Below are positions 1 to 6,805 of a stretch of 64,000 nt of DNA, piece by piece. Source of the DNA: Pseudomonas nitroreducens (lineage in GTDB: Bacteria > Pseudomonadota > Gammaproteobacteria > Pseudomonadales > Pseudomonadaceae); assembly GCF_024170165.1 (NCBI RefSeq), contig NZ_JALJXP010000013.1:62001-126000 (forward strand), in the 5' to 3' direction. A model generated the notes under the pieces. That model worked only from the letters and a program-made list of their open reading frames with translations, searched no databases and was not told the origin of the DNA. Both the position numbers and the translations under genes were made by a program. The stretch's first letter is position 1. Each line of letters starts with the position of its first letter.

Positions 1-816
1 CTGGACGGCACCGCGATCATCATCCGCCGGGGTGATGATCCGAGCCTGCCGCCGGCGCTCGGACCGACCCCGTCGCTGCGCGAAACTGTCTACGGCGTGG
101 CGTCCACTGCGGACCTGGAAGCCATCGCCGACGAGCTGGGGCGCGACCGCGAGGTGCGCCGCGACGAGAACGGCGCGCTGCACAGCGTCGACGACCTGGG
201 CTTCGCCATCGCCTTCCAGGTGTCCTGGCGCCGCACCTTCGAGGCGCCGGCCGACCTGACCAACGCCCCCGGCAGCGCGCCGCAGCGCCCGCTCAACCAG
301 CTGGGCATCACCCCGGACATGCCGGCGCTGCCGCGCACCCTGTCCCACGTCGTCTACTTCGTGCCCGACGCGGCCAGGGGCGAAGCCTTCTACCGCGACC
401 GCCTGGGCTTCGTCACCACCGACAGCTTCGTCGGCGTCGGCCCCTTCATGCGCACTGCCGGCATGGACGACCACCACTGCCTGTTCATGATCCAGACCCC
501 GCCGCACATGCAGGGCTGCGAGCACTTCACCTTCCACATGGGCAGCGGCACCGAAGTGCTGCTGGCCGGCACGCGCTTCCAGCAGAAGGGCTGGACCAGC
601 TTCTGGGGCCCCGGCCGCCACCTGCTGGGCTCCAACTGGTTCTGGTACTTCAACAGCCCGCTGGGCTGCCACATCGAGTACGACGCCGACATGGACAAGC
701 ACGACGGCGCCTGGGCTGCGCGCCAGGCGCCGATGTCGGCGGACAACTCGCAGCTGTTCCTCTTCACCTCGCGGGAGAAATGGGCGCCGAGCGGCCCGCC
801 GCCCAAGCAGGGCTGA
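1..816 (+). CDS. VOC-family (type I extradiol-like) dioxygenase, 5' partial
   Basis: The reading frame is open from base 1, so the gene begins upstream of the window; about 271 residues are present. The C-terminal half is a vicinal-oxygen-chelate domain starting at LSHVVYFVPD. A His in that strand, a His in EHFTFHMGSG and the Glu in CHIEYDAD match the metal-binding H-H-E triad of type I extradiol dioxygenases. The N-terminal part resembles a second, degenerate VOC half. In a cluster with Rieske oxygenases and an FAH-fold hydrolase it is the best candidate for the ring-cleaving enzyme, producing a ring-opened keto acid. Family membership is clear; the substrate is unknown. A glyoxalase-like non-dioxygenase is the alternative. 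Confidence 0.85.
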   Translation: MDGTAIIIRRGDDPSLPPALGPTPSLRETVYGVASTADLEAIADELGRDREVRRDENGALHSVDDLGFAIAFQVSWRRTFEAPADLTNAPGSAPQRPLNQLGITPDMPALPRTLSHVVYFVPDAARGEAFYRDRLGFVTTDSFVGVGPFMRTAGMDDHHCLFMIQTPPHMQGCEHFTFHMGSGTEVLLAGTRFQQKGWTSFWGPGRHLLGSNWFWYFNSPLGCHIEYDADMDKHDGAWAARQAPMSADNSQLFLFTSREKWAPSGPPPKQG

Positions 817-819
817 GCC

Positions 820-1167
820 TTGGATTGCGTGGCGCTGTGCCGGCTCGACGAGCTGGGCGAGGGGCAGTCGCGCGGATTCGACCCGCAGGGCAGGGGAGCG
901 GACAGCCTGTTCGCTCTCCGCCACCAGGGTCAGGTGCGTGTGTACCGCAACCTCTGCCCGCACCTGTCGGTGCCGCTGGAGTACCGCAAGGACCGCTTCC
1001 TCAGCGCCGATGGCCAGTGGGTCATCTGCTATGCCCACGGCGCGCGCTTCCGCCCGGAGGACGGCGCTTGCGTGCACGGGCCCTGTCGCGGGGAAGTGCT
1101 GCCGGCGCTGCAACACCGCGAGTCGGACGGCTGGCTGCTATTGCCGCTGGCGCAACTGGACGCCTGA
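820..1167 (+). CDS. Small Rieske [2Fe-2S] protein (ferredoxin-like)
   Basis: This 115-residue soluble protein has a complete Rieske cluster motif: CPH at about residues 44-46 and CYAH about 25 residues later (C-x-H ... C-x-x-H). It has no signal peptide and no mononuclear iron domain, so it is a ferredoxin-type electron carrier rather than an oxygenase. The start taken is the TTG three bases after the upstream stop; a GTG at 829 is an alternative. It probably passes electrons to one of the two Rieske oxygenases encoded downstream, though stand-alone Rieske proteins of this kind are also found beside monooxygenases. Confidence 0.8.
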   Translation: MDCVALCRLDELGEGQSRGFDPQGRGADSLFALRHQGQVRVYRNLCPHLSVPLEYRKDRFLSADGQWVICYAHGARFRPEDGACVHGPCRGEVLPALQHRESDGWLLLPLAQLDA

Positions 1168-1169
1168 GG

Positions 1170-1186
1170 TATCGCGCCGCGCGATA
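1170..1186. promoter_or_regulatory. Perfect palindrome after the Rieske gene
   Basis: TATCGCGC-C-GCGCGATA is a perfect inverted repeat with 8-base arms, three bases after the Rieske stop. A second hairpin (CCCGGC-cct-GCCGGG, about 1217-1231) follows. No T-run follows either, so these could be mRNA-stabilising or processing hairpins, a weak terminator, or an operator in the 128-base gap before the monooxygenase gene. Confidence 0.45.
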
Positions 1187-1281
1187 GGTCGCATCCGCGG
1201 ACTCGATTAGTCAAAGCCCGGCCCTGCCGGGAAGCTGTGCCACGGGCACGCAGAACGGCCGCCGCGCAGATCGTGGCGGAC

Positions 1282-1292
1282 AACAAGAACAA
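1282..1292 (+). promoter_or_regulatory. Hfq/Crc-type CA motif before the FAD monooxygenase
   Basis: AACAAGAACAA contains two overlapping matches to AANAANAA, ending 15 bases before the ATG at 1308. In pseudomonads Hfq, assisted by Crc, binds such tracts at translation initiation regions and represses catabolic genes while preferred carbon sources last. The match is seen; binding is inferred. Confidence 0.6.
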
Positions 1293-1307
1293 GACGTGAG
1301 AGATGCC

Positions 1308-2432
1308 ATGAATACTGTGAGCAATGTACTGATCGTGGGTGGCGGGATTGGCGGGCTGTGCGCCGCCATCGCCCTGCGCCGCAAGGGAGTCGCGGTCGAT
1401 CTGGTCGAGTTGAAGACCGAGTGGACGGTCTACGGCGTCGGCATCATCCAGCAGAGCAACGTGGTGCGCGAGATGCACCGCCTCGGCCTGCTCGACGCCT
1501 ACCTGGACGCGGCCTACGCCTTCGAGGACGTGGCCATCTACACCACCGGCGGGCAGCAGCTGGCGCGCATTCCCGGCCAGCGCCTGGCCGGCCCGCAGTA
1601 CCCGGCCAACGTCGGCATCTCCCGGCGTGCGCTGCACAAGGTGCTGAGCGAGACCGCCATCGAACTGGGCACCCAGGTGCGCCTGGGCACCTCGGTGGAA
1701 AGCCTCGAACAGGACGCCAGCGGCGTCGACGTGTTGTTCAGCGACGGCAGCCAGGGACGCTACTCGCTGGTGGTGGGTGCCGACGGCCTGTTCTCCCGGG
1801 TGCGCGGCCTGCTCTTCGGCGACAAGTACCAGCCGCACTTCACTGGCCAGTCGGTATGGCGCCACAACTTCCCGCGTGCCGCCGGCATCGATCACCTGGC
1901 CAACTACCAGGGTCCGTCGGGCAACGCCGGCCTGGTGCCGCTGGCCGATGACCTGATGTACCTCTTCACCACTTCCCACGAGCCGGGCAATCCCTGGATG
2001 GACCCGGCCAGCCTGGCCGACGGCCTGCGCCAGCGCCTGGCCGGCTTCGGCGGGCTGATCGGCGAGCTGCGCGAGCAGATCGGCGACAGCAGCGAGGTCA
2101 TCTACAAGCCGCTGGAGGCCGTGTTCGTCGACGAACCCTGGTACCGCGGCCGCGTGCTGCTGATCGGCGACGCCGCCCACGCTACCACGCCGCACCTGGG
2201 CCAGGGCGCCGGCATGGCCATCGAGGATGCCGTGGTGCTGGCCGAGGAACTCACCGCCGGCGGCGAGCTGGAAGACCAGCTGCAGCGCTTCATGGGCCGC
2301 CGCTTCGAGCGCTGCAGGTTCATCAGCGAGATGTCCCTGCTGGCCGGTGAGAAGGAGATCCAGCGCGACCCGTCCTTCGACCGCATCGGCCTGGTCAAGC
2401 AGATGCTGGAGGTCACCGCGCGCCCCATCTGA
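1308..2432 (+). CDS. FAD-dependent aromatic monooxygenase
   Basis: This 374-residue flavoprotein belongs to the p-hydroxybenzoate/salicylate hydroxylase superfamily (group A). The N-terminal dinucleotide-binding motif GGGIGGLCAAIALRRKG is at about residues 9-25. The second FAD/NADPH motif, GDAAHATTPHLGQGAGMA, is near residue 290. Length matches single-component NAD(P)H hydroxylases such as salicylate or 3-hydroxybenzoate hydroxylases. It would hydroxylate, or oxidatively decarboxylate, a phenolic ring to give a diol for the neighbouring VOC dioxygenase. The ATG at 1308 is preferred over an in-frame GTG at 1296 because the flavin motif begins at the usual distance from it. The exact substrate cannot be read from sequence. 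Confidence 0.88.
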   Translation: MNTVSNVLIVGGGIGGLCAAIALRRKGVAVDLVELKTEWTVYGVGIIQQSNVVREMHRLGLLDAYLDAAYAFEDVAIYTTGGQQLARIPGQRLAGPQYPANVGISRRALHKVLSETAIELGTQVRLGTSVESLEQDASGVDVLFSDGSQGRYSLVVGADGLFSRVRGLLFGDKYQPHFTGQSVWRHNFPRAAGIDHLANYQGPSGNAGLVPLADDLMYLFTTSHEPGNPWMDPASLADGLRQRLAGFGGLIGELREQIGDSSEVIYKPLEAVFVDEPWYRGRVLLIGDAAHATTPHLGQGAGMAIEDAVVLAEELTAGGELEDQLQRFMGRRFERCRFISEMSLLAGEKEIQRDPSFDRIGLVKQMLEVTARPI

Positions 2433-2504
2433 TGTCCCCGCCCGGCGCGCCCTGCCTTGATGGCGCGCCGTGGCCCAGGCCAACCACCGCCAACACCGAC
2501 GCAC

Positions 2505-2515
2505 AAGAACAAGAA
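2505..2515 (+). promoter_or_regulatory. Hfq/Crc-type CA motif before DUF1302
   Basis: AAGAACAAGAA holds two overlapping AANAANAA matches and leads directly into the AGAGG ribosome binding site; the ATG is at 2529. It is the same arrangement as before the FAD monooxygenase and the Rieske oxygenase, so the cluster appears to be under shared catabolite repression. Confidence 0.6.
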
Positions 2516-2528
2516 AGAGGAAACCCCG

Positions 2529-4199
2529 ATGTTGACTCGCACGCGTGCAACCGCGCGGCCGCTGCCGCCGCTCAAGCCCATCACCCTGGCGCTCCTCGCG
2601 CTGGCCGCAAGCCACGCCCAGGCCTTCGAATTCGACACCGGCAACCCCGACCTGCGGGCGCGCTGGGACAATACCCTGAAGTACAGCGCCGCCTGGCGCA
2701 CCCAGGACCCGAGCAGCAAGCTCACCGAAGGCCAGACCGCGCTGAATCTCGACGACGGCGACCGCAACTTCGACAAGGGCCTGATCTCCAACCGCCTGGA
2801 CCTGCTCTCCGAGCTGGACATCACCTACGGCAACGTCGGCGCGCGGGTCAGCGGCGCGGCCTGGTACGACGACGTCTACAACCGCGGCACCGATAACAAC
2901 GATCCCAGCCGAGCCAACAGCTACTCGGTGGACTACGACGAGTTCACCGACGACACCCGCACCCTCCACGGGCGCAAGGGCGAGCTGCTGGATGCCTTCG
3001 TCTTCGGCAAGACCGAGATCGGCGAGATGCCGGTCTCCGGGCGCCTGGGCCGCTACGCCATGCAGTGGGGCGAGAGCCTGTTCTACGGCATGAACGGCAT
3101 CGCCGGCGGCATGGCGCCGATCGACGTGGTCAAGGGCCTGTCGGTGCCCAACACCCAGTTCAAGGAACTGATCCGCCCGGTGCAGCAGGTCTCCGGCCAG
3201 CTGCAGCTGACCCCGGATGTGTCCCTGGGCGCCTACTACCAGTTCGAGTGGGAGGCCAACCGCCTGCCGGCCGCCGGCAGCTACTTCTCCAGCGACGACT
3301 TCTTCGGCGACGGCGGCGAGCGCATGTTCATCGGCTCGCCGGTGATGCCCGGCGGTCAGCCGCTGGCCTTCTACCGGGGCAACGACAAGGAGGCCAAGGA
3401 CTCGGGGCAGGGCGGCGTGCAGTTGCGCTGGCGCACCGAGACGGTGGACTGGGGCGTCTACGCCATCCGCTTCCACGACAAGAACCCGCAGCTCAACGTG
3501 CGCCCGGACTTCGCCAGCCTCAACCCGGTGACCGGCAAGGCCGGCGAGTTCTACTGGGTCTACCCCGAGGGCATCGAGGCGCTGGGGGCGAGCTTCTCCA
3601 CCACCCTGGGCAACTTCAACGTGGCGGGCGAACTGTCCACCCGCTGGAACCAGCCGCTGGCCTCCACCAGCCAGCATGCGCTGGCGGTGGGCGAGGCGAT
3701 CGACAACGACGATGACCCGGTCTACGCCACCGGCCGCACGCTGCACGCCAACTTCTCCTGGCTGGCGAGCCTGGAGCCGAATTTCGTCGCCGCCGAGTCG
3801 ACCTTCCTAGGCGAGATCGCCTGGAACCGGGTGATGAGCGTGAGCCAGAACGCCGACGCGGTCGATCCCAATGCCGACCGCGACGCCACCAGCCTGCGCC
3901 TGGTGTTCGAACCGATGTACCGGCAGATCTACCCCGGCCTCGACCTCTCGGTGCCCATCGGCGCGAGCTACACCAACGGCGCCTCCGAGGCGCTGGGTAC
4001 CGGCTTCGGCACCGACCACGGCGGCGACATGAACATCGGCCTGAAGGGCAACTACCTCAACACCTGGAGCCTGGGCCTGACCTACACGCACTACTACGGC
4101 CCGGAGAACACCTTCCTCGACGCCGACAACCACTACACCTTCGAACAGTCGCTGAAAGACCGCGACTTCATCGCCTTCACCGTCAGCCGCACCTTCTGA
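2529..4199 (+). CDS. DUF1302 outer-membrane beta-barrel protein (copy 1)
   Basis: The protein has 556 residues with a Sec signal peptide (hydrophobic stretch LALLALAASHAQA, cleavage near residue 32). The mature protein is rich in alternating aromatic/polar strands and ends in a terminal Phe (SRTF), as outer-membrane barrels do. It shares the LGR-x-x-MQWGES pattern with the second DUF1302 protein at 54614. Family members are regularly encoded with DUF1329, YCF48 and MMPL proteins in hydrophobic-compound catabolic clusters, as here; a channel or receptor for the substrate is the usual inference. The ATG at 2529 is chosen because AGAGG lies 9 bases upstream; an upstream in-frame Met would give a non-signal leader. 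Function is unproven. Confidence 0.85.
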   Translation: MLTRTRATARPLPPLKPITLALLALAASHAQAFEFDTGNPDLRARWDNTLKYSAAWRTQDPSSKLTEGQTALNLDDGDRNFDKGLISNRLDLLSELDITYGNVGARVSGAAWYDDVYNRGTDNNDPSRANSYSVDYDEFTDDTRTLHGRKGELLDAFVFGKTEIGEMPVSGRLGRYAMQWGESLFYGMNGIAGGMAPIDVVKGLSVPNTQFKELIRPVQQVSGQLQLTPDVSLGAYYQFEWEANRLPAAGSYFSSDDFFGDGGERMFIGSPVMPGGQPLAFYRGNDKEAKDSGQGGVQLRWRTETVDWGVYAIRFHDKNPQLNVRPDFASLNPVTGKAGEFYWVYPEGIEALGASFSTTLGNFNVAGELSTRWNQPLASTSQHALAVGEAIDNDDDPVYATGRTLHANFSWLASLEPNFVAAESTFLGEIAWNRVMSVSQNADAVDPNADRDATSLRLVFEPMYRQIYPGLDLSVPIGASYTNGASEALGTGFGTDHGGDMNIGLKGNYLNTWSLGLTYTHYYGPENTFLDADNHYTFEQSLKDRDFIAFTVSRTF

Positions 4200-4213
4200 C
4201 CGAGGACTGCCCG

Positions 4214-5581
4214 ATGAAACACAACAAGAAAGTCGTTTCCCTGCTCACCGCCCTGAGTGCCTCCCTGCTGTTTGCCCATGGCGCCTTTGGCGCTGTGTCC
4301 GCCGAGGAGGCGGGCAAGCTGAAAACCACCCTGACCCCGCTGGGTGGCGAGCGCGCCGGCAATGCCGACGGCAGTATCCCGGCCTGGACCGGCGGCTACA
4401 CCCAGGTCGACCCGGCCTACCAGGACGGCGGCAAGCGCGGCGATCCCTTCGCCAGCGAGAAGCCGCAACTGACCATCACCGCGCAGAACATGGCGCAGTA
4501 CGCCGACAAGCTGACACCGGGCATCCAGGCGATGCTGAAGAAGTACCCGGACAGCTACCGCCTGGAGGTCTACCCGACCCACCGCAGCGCCGCCGCACCG
4601 CAGTCGGTGTACGACGCCACCTTCGCCAACGCCACCAGCGGCAAGCTGGTGGAGGGCCCCGCCGGGCCGATGCCCGAAGGCGCTGCCGGGGGCATTCCGT
4701 TCCCGATTCCGGGCAACGGCGTGGAGGCCATCTGGAACCACCTGCTGCGCTGGCGCGGGGCTTCCTGGCACTCGAACTTCAACCAGTACCTGACCACCGC
4801 CGACGGCAAGCACGTGCTGACCAACGACTCGCGCGGGGACTTCCAGATGCCCTGGTACCTGCCCGGCGGCAGCGGCGAGAAGGGCGTGTTCTGGTCCATC
4901 CGCATGATCAACGACGGCCCGCCGCTGCGCGCCGGCGAGGCCATCACCGGTCTGGAGAACCTCAACGCCGACAAGGCTGCCGTGTGGACCTACCTGCCCG
5001 GCCAGCGCCGCGTGCGCCGCCTGCCCAACGCCTGCTGCGACACCCCGACGCCGGCCACCGCCGGGGTCATGAGCTTCGACGAGCTGTACGTGTTCAACGG
5101 CCGCGTCGACCGCTTCGACTGGAAGCTGGTGGGCAAGAAGGAGATGTACATCCCCTACAACGCCAACAAGGTGTTCACCGCCGCCAACGCCGAATCGATG
5201 CTCGATGCGCACCACCTGAAGTCCGACGCCATCCGCTGGGAGCTGCACCGCGTGTGGGTGGTGGAGGCAACCCTGAAGGACGGCCAGCGCCACGTGATGC
5301 CGAAGAGCACCTACTACCTCGACGAGGACACCTGGGCCGCCGTGCTCGGCGAGCGCTACGACGCCCGCAACCAACTGGCCAAGGTGGTCTGGACCTCGCC
5401 GGTGGTGATGCCCGACCTGCCCGGCGTGGTGACCCTCACCAACGGCTTCTACGACCTGCTCTCCGGGGCCTGGTTCGCCGGCGACCTGTTCGCCGGCAAG
5501 AGCGAGCAGTACCGCATCGTGCCGCCCTACAAGGACTCGGTGTTCACCGCCGATGCCATGGCGGGTGAGGGCGTGCGCTGA
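4214..5581 (+). CDS. DUF1329 periplasmic protein (copy 1)
   Basis: This 455-residue exported protein has a clear signal peptide (about residues 1-27, LLTALSASLLFAHGAFGA). Family hallmarks are the N-terminal LTPLGGERAGNADGSIPAW, then DPFASEKP, and YPDSYRLEVYPTHRS. It begins 14 bases after the DUF1302 stop. DUF1329 proteins are thought to have a LolA-like fold that could hold a hydrophobic ligand in the periplasm; that is inference from the family, not shown here. Codons 4-6 contain an AACAAGAA tract (4223-4230) matching the Hfq/Crc motif. The copy at 56526 shares long identical blocks, including DWKLVGKKE. Confidence 0.88.
   Translation: MKHNKKVVSLLTALSASLLFAHGAFGAVSAEEAGKLKTTLTPLGGERAGNADGSIPAWTGGYTQVDPAYQDGGKRGDPFASEKPQLTITAQNMAQYADKLTPGIQAMLKKYPDSYRLEVYPTHRSAAAPQSVYDATFANATSGKLVEGPAGPMPEGAAGGIPFPIPGNGVEAIWNHLLRWRGASWHSNFNQYLTTADGKHVLTNDSRGDFQMPWYLPGGSGEKGVFWSIRMINDGPPLRAGEAITGLENLNADKAAVWTYLPGQRRVRRLPNACCDTPTPATAGVMSFDELYVFNGRVDRFDWKLVGKKEMYIPYNANKVFTAANAESMLDAHHLKSDAIRWELHRVWVVEATLKDGQRHVMPKSTYYLDEDTWAAVLGERYDARNQLAKVVWTSPVVMPDLPGVVTLTNGFYDLLSGAWFAGDLFAGKSEQYRIVPPYKDSVFTADAMAGEGVR
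4223..4230 (+). promoter_or_regulatory. CA motif within the first codons of DUF1329
   Basis: AACAAGAA, an exact AANAANAA match, sits in codons 4-6, inside the ribosome footprint. It could allow Hfq/Crc to block initiation directly. Confidence 0.45.
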
Positions 5582-5631
5582 TCGTCCGCGGGCCGGCCCG
5601 ACGTCTCGGGCTTCGCCCAGCTCCGGGAACC

Positions 5632-5682
5632 CTGTAGGAGCGGGCCATGCCCGCGATTCGCGAGCATGGCTCGCTCCTGCAG
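5632..5682. repeat. REP-like inverted repeat
   Basis: The gap between the DUF1329 and YCF48 genes carries a dyad: TGTAGGAGCGGGCCATGCCC on the left and GGCTCGCTCCTGCA on the right, around a GCGATTCGCG core. TGTAGGAGCGGGC is the familiar start of Pseudomonas REP elements. Such elements usually lie between genes and can stabilise upstream mRNA or attenuate the operon. Only one copy is seen in this window. Confidence 0.7.
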
Positions 5683-5715
5683 GGAGCTCCGTAGCGAAAC
5701 CGTTGTAGCGATTAC

Positions 5716-5728
5716 AAGAAAAAAAGAA
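5716..5728 (+). promoter_or_regulatory. CA/A-rich Hfq-type tract before the YCF48 gene
   Basis: AAGAAAAAAAGAA has several AANAANAA registers and runs into AAAGG, 10-12 bases before the ATG at 5741. It resembles the other CA motifs of the cluster. Confidence 0.5.
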
Positions 5729-5740
5729 AGGTTGCGTGCG

Positions 5741-6802
5741 ATGAAGAAGAGTCTCTCCGCCTGGCTGCTGGCAGCCTGTTGCGCGGTGCCCGCGGCGTTT
5801 GCCGGTGGCAGCGTGGATGTCCTGGCGCAGCCCGCCGTGCAGGGCCCGCAGGCCCTGCGCGCGGTGTTGCAGGATGTGGCCCGCGCCGGCGGGCGCCTGG
5901 TGGCAGTGGGTGAGCGCGGTGTGGTGCTGCTCTCCGACGACAACGGCACTACCTGGCGCCAGGCCGCGGCGGTGCCGGTGAGCGTCGGCCTGACGGCCGT
6001 GCAGTTCCTCGATGCGCAAACTGGCTGGGCCATCGGCCACGCCGGCGTGGTGCTGCACAGCGAGGACGGCGGCGAGCACTGGACCCTGCAACTCGACGGC
6101 AAGCGTGGCGCAGCCCTGGAGCAGCAGGCTGCTGAGCTGTCCGGTGACGCGGCGCGTGTCGCCGCCGCGCAAAGGCTGGTGGCCGACGGCGCCGACAAAC
6201 CGCTGCTGGCGCTGAGCTTCGCCGACACCCGTCATGGTCTGGTGGTCGGCGCTTACGGCCTGGCCCTGAGCACTGCCGATGGCGGCCGCAGCTGGCAATC
6301 CGAGATAGGCCGGCTGCCGAACCAGCGTGGCCTTCACCTGTATGCCCTGGCCCGCGCCGGCAGTGACCTGTATGTCGCTGGCGAGCAGGGCCTGCTGCTG
6401 CGTTCCCGCGATGATGGCGTCCACTTCGAGGCCCTGCAGAGTCCCTACGACGGCAGCTACTTCGCCGCCGCCGTGCTGCCCGGCGGGCGCCTGCTGGTGG
6501 GCGGCCTGCGTGGCACGCTGTTGGCTTCCGACGATGCCGGCGAAAGCTTCCAGCCGCTGGCCAATCCGATTCCCGCATCGCTCAACGGCATCCGCGTCGC
6601 CGGTGGCCAGCTGCTGCTCGCCAATCAGGCCGGGATGCTGCTGCGCAGCGGCCTCGACGCCGTCGCCGTGCAGCCGCTGCCGGTCTCCGACGGCCTGCCG
6701 TTGACCGCCGCCACCAGCGCCGCCGATGGCGCCATTGTCGCCGTCGGCATGGCCGGTGTGCGCCGCCTGGCGCCTTCTTCCCAACCCCCTCGCGCGGACT
6801 GA
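5741..6802 (+). CDS. YCF48/Hcf136-like beta-propeller protein, exported
   Basis: This 353-residue protein has a signal peptide (LLAACCAVPAAFA, cleavage near residue 20). It contains repeated blades such as GVVLLSDDNGTTWRQ, GVVLHSEDGGEHWTL and LALSTADGGRSWQSE, the BNR/YCF48 pattern. YCF48 is a photosystem II assembly factor in phototrophs, so a photosynthetic role is excluded here. In proteobacteria these proteins accompany DUF1302, DUF1329 and MMPL genes and probably scaffold the envelope complex. The ATG at 5741 has an A-rich RBS and starts the signal peptide; the longer frame from 5666 does not. The stop is 3 bases before the MMPL start, so the two are translationally linked. Confidence 0.85.
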   Translation: MKKSLSAWLLAACCAVPAAFAGGSVDVLAQPAVQGPQALRAVLQDVARAGGRLVAVGERGVVLLSDDNGTTWRQAAAVPVSVGLTAVQFLDAQTGWAIGHAGVVLHSEDGGEHWTLQLDGKRGAALEQQAAELSGDAARVAAAQRLVADGADKPLLALSFADTRHGLVVGAYGLALSTADGGRSWQSEIGRLPNQRGLHLYALARAGSDLYVAGEQGLLLRSRDDGVHFEALQSPYDGSYFAAAVLPGGRLLVGGLRGTLLASDDAGESFQPLANPIPASLNGIRVAGGQLLLANQAGMLLRSGLDAVAVQPLPVSDGLPLTAATSAADGAIVAVGMAGVRRLAPSSQPPRAD

Positions 6803-6805
6803 GCC

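Noticed and set aside
1029-3746. 905-codon minus-strand ORF opposite the FAD monooxygenase and DUF1302 genes
   Set aside because: It is the antisense shadow of well-supported genes in GC-rich codon context: composition is Ala/Gly/His/Val-rich with no domain, and a good RBS is lacking.
5741-6802. Photosystem II assembly role for the YCF48 protein
   Set aside because: No photosynthesis genes are present; the neighbours indicate an envelope/catabolic role.
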